A stretch of 36,283 nucleotides of DNA from SZUA-87 sp041687805 (GTDB lineage Bacteria > Actinomycetota > Acidimicrobiia > Acidimicrobiales > Aldehydirespiratoraceae): the NCBI GenBank assembly GCA_041687805.1, contig JBDNJK010000101.1, forward strand, positions 1-36,283. The letters run 5' to 3'. The notes below the pieces were generated by a model that saw only the letters and a program-made list of their open reading frames with translations, had not been told where the DNA came from and made no database searches. Made by a program: the position numbers and the translations under genes. How positions within the stretch are numbered: position 1 is the first letter of the stretch; every line of letters starts with the position of its first letter. This document shows, one piece after another, positions 6,616 to 15,325 of this stretch.

Positions 6616-8298
6616 TTAGCGGACGCATTTGCAGGCGACGGTGTCGTCTAGAGCTTGCCATTTGAAGGGGCGGGGATCTGAGGTGGCGCCGCAACCGGTG
6701 CAACACAGGACCCACGTCTTGCCGCTCATCTGCAAAGACACGGGGTGTTCGCCAGTGGACAACCTGGGCTTCTTTTTCACGACCTTCGGCTTGGCGATCT
6801 CGGGAAGCTCCGGCGCCTCGATGGTCAGGTATTCGGTGTCGTCCCACTGCTTGGCCAGCTCCTTAGGCGAGATTACGGGAGCGGTGAATCTGCCGACGGT
6901 TTCTGGTGTGGTGACCACATCGGGGCCGTGATACTCGAGGAACTTCGAGAGCGCCGCTGTCTCGCTCGGACGGAAAATCTGGGTCGATTCGGCGATGTCC
7001 TCGATTTCCTCGAGAAAACCATCACGCCCGTCGCTCAGCCGAGGATCCTCAAGGGTGTCGGCGGAGAACAAAATCACGAACCGGGCACCGCTGCCTTTGG
7101 GCTTGCGGCGCAATATTCGACCCATCCGCTGGATCATCTGTCGACGGGTACGAGACGCACTGACCACCACGCCAAGATTGGCGTTGGGCACGTCGACACC
7201 CTCATCGAGAACCCTTGGAGCAGCCACCGCGTCGAGGGTGCCGTCGCGAAGATTGTCGAGGATCTCGCCGCGATCGCGGCGCCCGGTGCCACCGGTGATG
7301 ATCTCGATCTCGATGTGTGGGTCGAGCCTGACAATGGCGTGGTTGGCAGCTCGCACCGTCTCGGTAAACAACAGCGCGCCGTTGGCCGATTTGATGGCAG
7401 GCGCAAACTTGCCCAACGTCTCGTATTTCGCCGAGCTGGAAGCGACGATTTCGCGTCGAGCACCCAGCGCCGACAGATAGTCGTTGGCGGCGGATCCACC
7501 AGCGCCGGCATCTTTCTCGGCGAGATGGGAGACCGCTGCCAGAAACGCCCCGAAGGGAGTGTGGGGCACACCGGGAATCGATCTGAGCACCCGCCGGGAG
7601 TCGATGATCTTCGCCTCCGTGGCGTTGTATTCGTCGCGCTCCTCGCGGGTGAGAGGGACGGCGACGAATGCGATACGCGGACGGGCGCACACACCATCGT
7701 CGATGGCCTCGACAAACCCGTAGCGGTAGCAGATACCCCCGAAATACGGCATCAAAATAGTCTCAACCGCATCGTCGGAACGCTGCAGCGTGGCGGTGAG
7801 GCCAAGCCGTTCCGAATACTCGGGAAGAAGCGACTTATGCAGAATTGCTCCCCCGAACCCGTGGCACTCGTCGGCGATCAATAGCCCGCTACGTTGTCCA
7901 GGCGGCAGCGGAACACGGGCGGCCGCCGAATGGCGGGTCGTGATCAACACGTCACAGTCGATCGGGCGGCTACGAAAACCGTCGCCGAGTCGACCGATGT
8001 CGTTGTCGGGCATGGACGATGTCAACCGCTCCATCCACTGTTCCATCAGCACCCGTGACGGGACGATCACCAGAACGAACAACCCACGATTGACAGCGTC
8101 GATAATCGCAGAAATGGCTACGTCGGTTTTGCCTGATCCGGTTACCGCCTCGATGACACCTCGCCTGCCGCAGGCATGCCACGCGGTGAGCGCATCACGT
8201 TGCCAGCGATAGAGAGAACGGGCAGGAACCTGCGAATTTTCTGCAGCTGGAACCTGCTCAATTTCTGCTGTGGGGGCTGCCGCCGAACGTCCGGTCAC
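6616..8298 (-). CDS. SF2 DEAD/DEAH-type helicase with C-terminal Cys cluster
   Basis: 560 residues. Motif I TGSGKT is at about 53-58, motif II DECH at 143-146, motif III LTAT at about 167-170, motif V VLDEGVDVPN at 363-372 and motif VI QRMGRILRR at 390-398, giving the complete two-RecA SF2 core of the XPB/Ssl2-like and type-III-restriction-like group. The Q-motif region RWQRDALTAW precedes motif I. The last 30 residues have Cys532/533, Cys536, Cys556 and Cys558, a plausible zinc ribbon (WVLCCTGCGA ... ACKCVR). It would be an ATP-driven nucleic-acid translocase; the process it serves is not evident. The start is GTG at 8298. Upstream, 44 bases separate it from the CoA-transferase gene on the same strand. 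Confidence 0.85.
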   Translation of the reverse strand: MTGRSAAAPTAEIEQVPAAENSQVPARSLYRWQRDALTAWHACGRRGVIEAVTGSGKTDVAISAIIDAVNRGLFVLVIVPSRVLMEQWMERLTSSMPDNDIGRLGDGFRSRPIDCDVLITTRHSAAARVPLPPGQRSGLLIADECHGFGGAILHKSLLPEYSERLGLTATLQRSDDAVETILMPYFGGICYRYGFVEAIDDGVCARPRIAFVAVPLTREERDEYNATEAKIIDSRRVLRSIPGVPHTPFGAFLAAVSHLAEKDAGAGGSAANDYLSALGARREIVASSSAKYETLGKFAPAIKSANGALLFTETVRAANHAIVRLDPHIEIEIITGGTGRRDRGEILDNLRDGTLDAVAAPRVLDEGVDVPNANLGVVVSASRTRRQMIQRMGRILRRKPKGSGARFVILFSADTLEDPRLSDGRDGFLEEIEDIAESTQIFRPSETAALSKFLEYHGPDVVTTPETVGRFTAPVISPKELAKQWDDTEYLTIEAPELPEIAKPKVVKKKPRLSTGEHPVSLQMSGKTWVLCCTGCGATSDPRPFKWQALDDTVACKCVR

Positions 8299-8342
8299 CG
8301 CTCAAGGCTACGAGCTGAGGGCGATCTTTACGATGGCCGAAT

Positions 8343-9602
8343 TCACGAGGCGATCACTCCTGCCGATCTGAGGTCGGCGATTTGGTCATCGCCGCGCCCC
8401 AACTCTGTCAGCACGTCGACGGTGTGGGCCCCCAACTCGTCGATCTCGCGACTAAGTGCGGTGGGCGTGGAGCTGAATCGAACTGGCGGAGCGGGCTGGC
8501 GGAGCCGACCAACCACCGGGTGATCCCACTCGACCAGGCAGCCGTTGTGGATGACCTGCGGGTCGGCGGCCACCTCGCCACGCTGAAGTATCGGGCCACA
8601 TGGAACGCCTTCGCGGGCCAGACGGTCGATAGCGGCATCGGTGGTGAGCACGGCAAGACCGGCCTTGATCGCGTCGGCCACGAGCCTGCGGTGTTCGGGG
8701 CGGCGTGCCAACGACCGCAAGTTGTTGAAGCGGCCGTCGGTAGCAAGATCCTGCCTGTCGAGCGCCGTCAATAGCCCGATCAGCTGAGTGTTGGAGGCGG
8801 TGTAATAGACGAGCTGGCCATCGCAAGTGTCGACAAGTCGGTAGTCGTCGACGACGCGACCCCTCGCTTTGTGGTTGTCGATCTCTGTGTGGTCGGTCAT
8901 TGCGTCCACCCAAAACCACGCGAGAGTGGCATCGAGCATCGGAATTTCAAGATGCTGACCACCGGCGCCATGGTCGCGAGCGTAGAGAGCGGCGGTGATC
9001 GCTTGGGCAGCGGTGTAGGCCGCGGCTTTGTCGGCCACCATTGTTCTCACGAAATCGGGAGACGGGGAAGCCACACTTATCTGGCCCGACACAATTCCGG
9101 TGTAGGCCTGGATAACCGGGTCGAGCGCAGGCCGGTCGGTATACGGGCCGGTTGAGCCGAAACCGTTGATCGACACGGAAATGATTTCGGGAGTGACAGC
9201 TCGAATGGCATCCTCACCGATGCCGAGTCGCTCGCACACCCCAGGGCGAAAGTTCTCCACGAACACATCGGCTCTTCGAACGAGGTCGAGCACGATCTGG
9301 CGGCCCGCATCCATTCGCAAATCGAGAGCAATCGACCGTTTGCCCCGGTTGTTGTTCGCGTAGTTGGGTCCGAAGCCGGCGGTGCGACCCGCCCGCAGAA
9401 GATCTCCCGTGAGTGGTTCGACCTTCACCACATCGGCGCCCTGCTCGGCCAGCAACTGAGTCGCAAGCGGTCCGGCAATGATCTGGGTGACATCGACAAT
9501 ACGAATGCCGCTGAGCGGGCCACTTGCTGGTTGAGTCGACGTCACCGTGCCCACGAGAATCTCATCTTGTATGTCGGCTCCCCGGCTCCGAGTGTCGGGC
9601 AC
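8343..9602 (-). CDS. CaiB/BaiF family (class III) CoA-transferase
   Basis: Up to 419 residues. The start of the fold PLSGIRIVDVTQIIAGPLATQLLAEQGADVVKVE, the NRGKRSIALDL motif, the VFVENFRPGV motif and the GFGSTGPYTDRPALDPVIQAYTG region are all characteristic (quoted here as separate motifs). The Asp in RPALDP sits where family III enzymes place the catalytic aspartate that forms the aspartyl-CoA thioester. It would transfer CoA between two organic acids; substrates cannot be read from sequence. The GTG at 9602 is the longest start. GTG 9554 leaves about 16 residues before the fold and would free more room for the promoter of the divergent folD, so it may be the real one. Confidence 0.85.
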   Translation of the reverse strand: MPDTRSRGADIQDEILVGTVTSTQPASGPLSGIRIVDVTQIIAGPLATQLLAEQGADVVKVEPLTGDLLRAGRTAGFGPNYANNNRGKRSIALDLRMDAGRQIVLDLVRRADVFVENFRPGVCERLGIGEDAIRAVTPEIISVSINGFGSTGPYTDRPALDPVIQAYTGIVSGQISVASPSPDFVRTMVADKAAAYTAAQAITAALYARDHGAGGQHLEIPMLDATLAWFWVDAMTDHTEIDNHKARGRVVDDYRLVDTCDGQLVYYTASNTQLIGLLTALDRQDLATDGRFNNLRSLARRPEHRRLVADAIKAGLAVLTTDAAIDRLAREGVPCGPILQRGEVAADPQVIHNGCLVEWDHPVVGRLRQPAPPVRFSSTPTALSREIDELGAHTVDVLTELGRGDDQIADLRSAGVIAS

Positions 9603-9635
9603 CGTAGATCAACCCGAGAGAGAAAGTAAACCGAT

Positions 9636-10532
9636 ATGTTGCCGAGCGTGGCTGATACAGATGAGTTCGAACGCACTCCCGGTGGGGCAGTGCTCATGGA
9701 TGGCAAACGACTTCGCGACGAAATCGTCGCGGGATTGAGAGCGGAGATCGACGGGCTCGGTAATCCCGTCATCACCCTGGCAACAGTGCTGGTGGGGGTC
9801 GACAAGCCCAGCCAGATCTACGTCCGCAACAAGCGCCGCAAAGCCGAGGAATCCGGCATGGTTTCCCGACACGTCGAAATGGGAGCAGACTCGACCCAGG
9901 ACGAGGTCGAATCGGTAGTGCGGGACCTGGCGGGCGACCCTGACGTCCACGGAATTCTGGTTCAGTTGCCTCTGCCCGATGGGCTCGACGCTGAACGAGT
10001 GCTCGATCTCATCCCACCGGAAAAGGATGTAGACGGACTCACCGAGAGGTCGATGGGCCGGCTGGTGAGAGGTCGCCCAGGTCTGGTGCCATGCACGCCG
10101 CTGGGAGTGATGCGGCTGCTCGAGCGTTACGGAGTTGCCACCAGCGGGAAACGTGCGGTGGTGATCGGCCGCTCGACTCTTGTGGGTCTGCCCCAGGTGC
10201 TGCTGCTCGGCCGCAAGGGTGTTGATGTCACCCCGACGCTCGCCCACAGCCGCACCGCTGATCTCGCCTCCCTATGCCGCGAGGCCGACATCATCGTGGC
10301 CGCGGCAGGCATGGCCGGGCTGGTCACCGCCGACTTCGTGAGTCCAGGCGCCGCGGTGTTCGACGTCGGAATTTCGCGTACGGCCGCTGGCATCGCCGGT
10401 GATGTCGACTTCGACAACGTCGAAAAGGTCGCCGGAGCGATCACACCGATGCCAGGCGGCACCGGCCCCATGACGATTGGCTGCCTCATGGAAAACACTC
10501 TGTCGGCTGCCCGCCTACAGGGTGTGATCTAG
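9636..10532 (+). CDS. folD: Bifunctional methylene-THF dehydrogenase / methenyl-THF cyclohydrolase FolD
   Basis: 298 residues. Tyr62 and Lys66 (YVRNK) are the catalytic pair; VQLPLP, PPEKDVDG, PCTPLGV and PGGTGPMT are the standard FolD signatures. It oxidises 5,10-methylene-THF with NAD(P) and hydrolyses the methenyl product to 10-formyl-THF, the step between the dehydrogenase at 18 kb and Fhs at 15 kb. Several usually constant positions differ: GRSTLVGLP instead of GRSxxVGxP with a basic residue, LAHS where many have CHS, and PGGTGP instead of PGGVGP. The ATG at 9636 gives about 20 extra residues before the fold; GTG 9690 is a possible shorter start. The stop is 9 bases from that of the convergent DUF1015 gene. 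Confidence 0.93.
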   Translation: MLPSVADTDEFERTPGGAVLMDGKRLRDEIVAGLRAEIDGLGNPVITLATVLVGVDKPSQIYVRNKRRKAEESGMVSRHVEMGADSTQDEVESVVRDLAGDPDVHGILVQLPLPDGLDAERVLDLIPPEKDVDGLTERSMGRLVRGRPGLVPCTPLGVMRLLERYGVATSGKRAVVIGRSTLVGLPQVLLLGRKGVDVTPTLAHSRTADLASLCREADIIVAAAGMAGLVTADFVSPGAAVFDVGISRTAAGIAGDVDFDNVEKVAGAITPMPGGTGPMTIGCLMENTLSAARLQGVI

Positions 10533-10541
10533 GACCGCGGT

Positions 10542-11789
10542 TCAGGAGGGCGGCAGGTGACTCGTTGCCCCACATCCGAGCACGCGCAGGAAGATTCCTG
10601 ATCGTGGTTTCGGTGCGAAATATGACGACTTTGGTGGCATCAGGTCGCCGGCCTCGGCTACGGCCATGAGGTCGGCAATGTCGGTCGGATAGACCAGAAA
10701 GCCAACCGCGCCGTCGTCGTCACACCGGCTGACCAGCTCGCCGACGCCCGATGGGGCCGGCACGTAGTCGACTCCGCTGCGTTCGCCAAGCTCGTCGACT
10801 CCCATCACGTCGCTGATCACCTCGCGGCGCAGACGCTCCACGTCGAGAGAGTCGAGCGCAGACGGATGATTGGCGTGATTGAGGACAAGTTTCCACCATC
10901 TCGCGCCGGAGTAGACGCCGATCTCGCCCTGCTGGGCCGGTTTGGCTTGGTTGGCGTCGTCGACTTCGGTGACAGAACCGACCGTCTTCAAAGCCTCGAC
11001 CAACCCATCGGTGGTGTCGAGATTGGAACTGAACGATCGCCGGTGAAATGCCTCGACTCGAAGCTCGACATCGGGGAACAGCACTGCCAAGGTGCGCTCA
11101 AAGACTGGATCGTCGGGGTGGGCATCGCGGCCGGCCACGGCAGCCGCGGAACGATGGTGGCCGTCGGTGACGTACATGACCTCATCGGTGAGCGCCGCTG
11201 AAGCGGCGAGCGTGTCGGCTTCGGTCATTGCCCACACTTGATGTCGTACGCCTTCGACGACATGGTCGAGGTCGGGAACAGCCTCCGATGCCGATCGCAT
11301 GAGGTTCTGAAGGCTCGGATTGACCCGATGAGTCAGAGCTATCGGTGATGACGTCGCACCGACAACTGACAGATGGCGACCGAGCAAATTGGCCCGAACC
11401 TGCCGCACGTTCTCGTGGGTGAGAACCCGACCGTCGAACAAACCATTGATGTCGAGTGCACCCACCAATCCGGTCTGTGAATGCTCGTGGTAGCTGAGCC
11501 GGTAGGCGTAGAACACCGACCGGCCCGTGGGTGCAAACGCGTCGGCATCAAGAATGCGTGTGAGCGTGACGGCACCCATGGCAAGCAGTTCGTCGTCAGA
11601 TGGAGTTTCGCCGGCTGGGGCGTCTTCCAGCGAACGGGTCACTCCGAAGTAGCTGTAAGGATTCGACTCGACTGCCGCACGTCTCTGAGCGGGCGTCTTG
11701 GCGTCGTAGGCGCCCGCGACAACGCGATCAGCCCAATCGGGTCTGATCAGCCATCCCGAAAACGGGGCGAGGAGTGGCCGGTCGTTCAT
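10542..11789 (-). CDS. DUF1015 family protein, SerA partner
   Basis: 415 residues. I recognise DUF1015 from VTDGHHRSAAA in the middle (about residues 205-215), the early SNPYSYFGVTR and the near-terminal MPPKSSYFAPKPRSGIFLR. The function of this family is not established; it is often found beside D-3-phosphoglycerate dehydrogenase, as here. Its ATG at 11789 overlaps the serA stop by four bases (ATGA), so the two are translated together and probably act in the same branch of serine metabolism. No signal peptide or membrane segment is visible, so it should be cytosolic. The conserved DGHHR suggests a catalytic or metal site, but that is inference. Confidence 0.85.
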   Translation of the reverse strand: MNDRPLLAPFSGWLIRPDWADRVVAGAYDAKTPAQRRAAVESNPYSYFGVTRSLEDAPAGETPSDDELLAMGAVTLTRILDADAFAPTGRSVFYAYRLSYHEHSQTGLVGALDINGLFDGRVLTHENVRQVRANLLGRHLSVVGATSSPIALTHRVNPSLQNLMRSASEAVPDLDHVVEGVRHQVWAMTEADTLAASAALTDEVMYVTDGHHRSAAAVAGRDAHPDDPVFERTLAVLFPDVELRVEAFHRRSFSSNLDTTDGLVEALKTVGSVTEVDDANQAKPAQQGEIGVYSGARWWKLVLNHANHPSALDSLDVERLRREVISDVMGVDELGERSGVDYVPAPSGVGELVSRCDDDGAVGFLVYPTDIADLMAVAEAGDLMPPKSSYFAPKPRSGIFLRVLGCGATSHLPPS

Positions 11790-12991
11790 GATTTGGTGAC
11801 CGAAATCTGAATCACATCGGCGATGGCTTGAATGGCGTCGATCGTTTCGCCGGACACGACGCGGTCTACGTCGATGGTGGCTACCGCGGCGGTTGACCCG
11901 GCGAACACCCGGTTTTGCATGTTGGAAATGTTGAGGTGGGCTTGGCGGAGGACGTCGAGAACTGCGGCGAGCACACCGACCTTGTCGAGATGCCTGACTG
12001 TGAGAGTGGCGGCTCGTGGTGGAATGTCTTCGAGGTTGACACAGTTGGCAACCTCGCCACGGCGGTAGGCGTCGATGGCATCGATGGTGCCGTCGGCCAC
12101 CGCCTCTTGGGCCTGCTCGGTGGAGGCGCCCACATGGTGGGTGGCAACGACTCCGCGGTGGGCGGCCAGGGCTGATTTGAACTCAGTTGACCCTCCCGTC
12201 GGCTCGTCGGCGAACACATCGAGCCCGGCGGCCATGCCTCGACTCTCGATGGCTTCGATGAGAGCGTCATCGTTGATCACGTTGCCTCGTGAGGTGTTGA
12301 TGAGGATCGCTCCATCACGCATTTTGCCGAGGAACGCGCTGTCGACCATGCCCTTGGTGGACTCCGCCCCGGGCACATGAAGGGTGACGATGTCGGCTGC
12401 CGACAACAGCTCGTCGAGCGTGTCGACAAACATGACGCCAGCTGCTTCGGCTCGATCAATTGCCGACTGCGATCGGCTTGGCTTGGCCAGTGCGGTGACC
12501 AACATTCCGAAACCAGTAGCCCGTTGGGCAACGGCGATGCCGATGTCGCCCAGACCAATGATGGCGAGCGTCCGCCCGTAGAGGCCCATGGCCTTCGAGT
12601 AGGCCTTCTTGTTCCAGACGCCGCTGCGGGCATCCGCGGTGGCGTCGGCGATGTGGCGATCGACGCTGATCATCAGACCCAGGGCGAGTTCGGCCACGGC
12701 GAGAGCATTTCGGCCGGGCACGTTGCAAACGAAGATTCCAGATTTTGCGGCACGTTCGCAGTCGATGGTGTTGGTACCCGCACCGGCTCGAACGATCAAA
12801 CCGAGATGGTCGGCGGCGTCGAGAGCCGCGGCGGTGACCTTGGTGGAACGAACCACGAGAACTTCAGCGTCGGCGATGTGAGCGGGAAGCGTGTCGCCGG
12901 TCAGCTCGGCCATGACCACTACTTCGTCGCCGGCAGCCCGGAGGCGTTCGACGGCCTCATCGGGCAGGCGATCGGCGAGAAGTACTTTCAT
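11786..12991 (-). CDS. serA: D-3-phosphoglycerate dehydrogenase with ACT domain
   Basis: 401 residues. The NAD-binding GLGDIG is at about 146-151; the catalytic Arg is in NTSRGNVIND, the Glu in VFADEPT and the His in ATHHVGAST, the usual Arg-Glu-His set of D-2-hydroxyacid dehydrogenases. The last 75 or so residues (LTVRHLDKVGVLAAVLDVLRQAHLNISNMQ onward, an ACT domain) suggest regulation by serine or another amino acid. It opens serine synthesis by oxidising 3-phosphoglycerate. The ATG at 12991 has GGAGG five bases before it, which decides the start; the frame stays open to 13171 but would overlap folC. The intermediate ASB domain of mycobacterial SerA is absent, giving a short form. Confidence 0.88.
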   Translation of the reverse strand: MKVLLADRLPDEAVERLRAAGDEVVVMAELTGDTLPAHIADAEVLVVRSTKVTAAALDAADHLGLIVRAGAGTNTIDCERAAKSGIFVCNVPGRNALAVAELALGLMISVDRHIADATADARSGVWNKKAYSKAMGLYGRTLAIIGLGDIGIAVAQRATGFGMLVTALAKPSRSQSAIDRAEAAGVMFVDTLDELLSAADIVTLHVPGAESTKGMVDSAFLGKMRDGAILINTSRGNVINDDALIEAIESRGMAAGLDVFADEPTGGSTEFKSALAAHRGVVATHHVGASTEQAQEAVADGTIDAIDAYRRGEVANCVNLEDIPPRAATLTVRHLDKVGVLAAVLDVLRQAHLNISNMQNRVFAGSTAAVATIDVDRVVSGETIDAIQAIADVIQISVTKS

Positions 12992-13039
12992 CGTGGCCTC
13001 CACGGCGGCGGAAGCCGTCTCGGTTTTGCATGACGGAAC

Positions 13040-13058
13040 GGTCCCACATGCCGGAATA
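13040..13058. promoter_or_regulatory. Weak IclR-like operator candidate between serA and folC
   Basis: The 19 bases read TATTCCGGCATGTGGGACC on the minus strand and match 12 of 19 positions of the palindrome upstream of the IclR gene (TGTTCC-7-GGAACA). The site lies in the divergent serA/folC promoter gap, where an operator would be useful. The match is modest and could be chance. Confidence 0.3.
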
Positions 13059-13095
13059 ACACTATCGTCGAGAAGGCCGACGGCCAGAGGGCGAA

Positions 13096-14397
13096 ATGAT
13101 GAAACTCGCCCTAATCTCGGCGGGATCGTTCTACATGGATCCCGAGACTGCCCACATGGACCAACCCCCAACCGATGAGGATTCCTTCAAAGCCTGGCTC
13201 GACCATCTCGCCGGAACCCGTCCGGTTCGAGGCGAAGCCAGTCTGAGCCACGCCCGAGCATTCTTCGACGCTCTCGGCAGTCCGCAGAACGTTGCACCGG
13301 CAGTGCACATCGTCGGCACCGCAGGCAAGGGAACAATCGCTCACCTCGTCACGAAGCGGCTCGTCGATCGCTCACTGAGCGTCGGAACCCATATGTCGCC
13401 CCACGTGTACGACGTGCGAGAACGATTCCTGCTCGACGGTCAACTCCCGAAATGGCACATGGTCCTGGGCGCGGCGCGCGACGTCTACCAAGCTGCCCAA
13501 CACGTTGAAACGACAACCGGCCGACCACCAAGCTTCTTCGCGGCCACCGCAGCCATGTCGTGGATGCTGGCGCGACGAGCCAACGCCGACGTGCTCGTGG
13601 TGGAGGCAGGAATTGGCGGACGACACGACGCCACAAACGTGATCGACCGCCCCGACCGCGTCGTAGTGGTCTCTCGTATAGGGCTTGATCACACTGACGT
13701 TCTCGGCACCACGCCAATCGAGATCGCCGCGGGGAAGGTCGCGGTCATAGCCGGAAGTGCAGGAGTGGTGTTGGCTCCGCAGTCCGAAACCGGCATCGAA
13801 CGGGTGGTGTTCACTGCAGCCGAGGCCGCCGGTGTCGATGTTGTGGTGATTGAACCCTTGCCCGATGGCGACTGGCGAAGCGAGTCTGATGCCGCTGCAG
13901 CTGCGGTTGAAAAAATGATCACCGGCGACTCCGCCCCACCACTGGCGGCATCGGACTTACCGCCCGGACGCGTGGAAACCTTCGACGCCGGCGGCCGAAC
14001 CTACGTGCTCGACGGTGCACACAACGCTGTCAAACTCACAGGACTGATGACATCAATACGACAGGAACACCCGGCCGGAATTCAGTGCGTCGTGGCCGCT
14101 TTGGGCAAACACAAGGGCCTCGACTCGTGTGCCGCGGCGCTGGCCAAGATGGCCCCGCTCGTGATTGTCACCTCATTCGGGGCCGACCCCGACGACACAT
14201 CGCCAACACCTCGGTCATGGCCTGCGGAGCGGTTGGCGCGTGCAGTGGCAGATCAGAGCGACCCCCCCAAAGTGATGGCAGCGCCCGATGTGAGCGAGGC
14301 GATGGAACAAGCCCGGGCCAACACCAGCGAAGGCGGCGCGGTGCTGGTGACCGGATCATTTCTCTATCTGGCTGAAGCCCGCAGAGCGATCCGGTAA
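13096..14397 (+). CDS. folC: FolC-like folylpolyglutamate synthase / dihydrofolate synthase
   Basis: 433 residues of the Mur ligase fold. The ATP loop VGTAGKGT is at about 73-80, followed by THMSPHVYDVRERF (folate-binding region), VEAGIGGRHDATN, SRIGLDHTDVLG and the C-terminal-domain LDGAHN. It adds glutamate to folates, which would keep the THF carrier in the cell and tune its affinity for the neighbouring enzymes. The usual loop is GTNGKGS; here Asn is Ala and Ser is Thr, so this may be a divergent or specialised copy. The ATG at 13096 follows AGAGGG at five bases; ATG 13099 and 13156 are alternatives. It is divergent from serA across about 100 bases. Confidence 0.85.
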   Translation: MMKLALISAGSFYMDPETAHMDQPPTDEDSFKAWLDHLAGTRPVRGEASLSHARAFFDALGSPQNVAPAVHIVGTAGKGTIAHLVTKRLVDRSLSVGTHMSPHVYDVRERFLLDGQLPKWHMVLGAARDVYQAAQHVETTTGRPPSFFAATAAMSWMLARRANADVLVVEAGIGGRHDATNVIDRPDRVVVVSRIGLDHTDVLGTTPIEIAAGKVAVIAGSAGVVLAPQSETGIERVVFTAAEAAGVDVVVIEPLPDGDWRSESDAAAAAVEKMITGDSAPPLAASDLPPGRVETFDAGGRTYVLDGAHNAVKLTGLMTSIRQEHPAGIQCVVAALGKHKGLDSCAAALAKMAPLVIVTSFGADPDDTSPTPRSWPAERLARAVADQSDPPKVMAAPDVSEAMEQARANTSEGGAVLVTGSFLYLAEARRAIR

Positions 14398-14418
14398 CCC
14401 ACAGAGTGATCCGGTAAC
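14382..14418 (+). repeat. Tandem 17-bp duplication over the folC stop
   Basis: CAGAGCGATCCGGTAAC at 14382-14398 is repeated as CAGAGTGATCCGGTAAC at 14402-14418, with a 20-base period and one difference. The first copy contains the folC stop TAA. It looks like a small recent duplication with no further role visible. Confidence 0.7.
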
Positions 14419-14430
14419 GAGCCGATCAGA

Positions 14431-15315
14431 TCAAGCGAGGATCGACCGTTGCCATTCGGCGGTGGCGCCGATCTGGTTGAACGTGAACACATGGAGGCCT
14501 TCGATTCGAAGTTCCTCGATCTGGTCGGCCAACGGATCGAGCAGACGACTGGGGTTGTAACTGCTCGACGTGAGCAACTTGATTACGCCCATTCGGTTCT
14601 TCTTGAGATAGCTCAAAGACGCGCCCACTCCCAAGCGCATGCCCATCGTCATGAGCTTGGTCCGATCGACCACTCCGGGCACACCAAGGTGGACAGGAAG
14701 GTCGAATCCGGCGGCGCGTTCCCTGCGCAGCCACCCGGCGATCAGATCGGGTGAAAAACACATCTGGGTAGACACGTGGGAGGTGACACCCGCCTCAGCG
14801 AACAACGCCTGCTTGTCGTGGAGGGCGGTGTGGAGGTCGCTGTCGGAAATGAACGCGTGGCCGTCGGGGTAGCAACCCACACCAACGTGTTGAATCTGGC
14901 CCGACCCGATATCGAGGAGGTCGCGCAGCACCGACAGCGCATCGGGGTAATCGCCGGGATCCGCAGCGTCGCCGGCGATGACGAAGACCTCATGGAGATC
15001 CAGCGCCGCGAGGCGTTGGGCGATTCGCGTCAGGTGAGCCCTGTCGGCGACCATTCGGGCGCAGATGTGGAGAATCGGACGATGACCGTCGGCGCCAAGA
15101 CCTTCGGCAATGTCGAGCGAACCCTCGATGGTCTTGTTGGGGCTGCAGGTGACCGACACACGCGAGTTGGCCGGGAGATTTTGGATCTCCCCAGCCAGAT
15201 TCTTGAGCGGCACAACTTCATAGGTCATGCCGGCCACAAGGTCGCGCGCCGCGGCGTTGCGTGCGCCACGGCCGTGACGAGCCATGCGGCGTCGAGGTGG
15301 CATTGATGAGTTCAT
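14431..15315 (-). CDS. metF: Methylenetetrahydrofolate reductase-type protein
   Basis: 294 residues. The barrel begins at TYEVVPLKN and carries SVTCSPNKTIEGSLDIAEGL, HICARMVADRAHL, FVIAGDAADPGDY, VSTQMCFSPDLIAGWL and LPVHLGVPGVVDRTKLM, the MTHFR pattern of FAD-dependent reduction of 5,10-methylene-THF to 5-methyl-THF. In a dissimilatory one-carbon block it could run toward methionine or in reverse. The first 28 or so residues (NSSMPPRRRMARHGRGARNAAARDL, in two pieces) are a basic Arg/Gly tail not needed for the barrel. ATG 15315 is 10 bases beyond the fhs stop with GAGG upstream; ATG 15303 or the Met of MTYEVV are alternatives. It is co-transcribed with fhs. Confidence 0.85.
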   Translation of the reverse strand: MNSSMPPRRRMARHGRGARNAAARDLVAGMTYEVVPLKNLAGEIQNLPANSRVSVTCSPNKTIEGSLDIAEGLGADGHRPILHICARMVADRAHLTRIAQRLAALDLHEVFVIAGDAADPGDYPDALSVLRDLLDIGSGQIQHVGVGCYPDGHAFISDSDLHTALHDKQALFAEAGVTSHVSTQMCFSPDLIAGWLRRERAAGFDLPVHLGVPGVVDRTKLMTMGMRLGVGASLSYLKKNRMGVIKLLTSSSYNPSRLLDPLADQIEELRIEGLHVFTFNQIGATAEWQRSILA

Positions 15316-15325
15316 GACTCGAACC

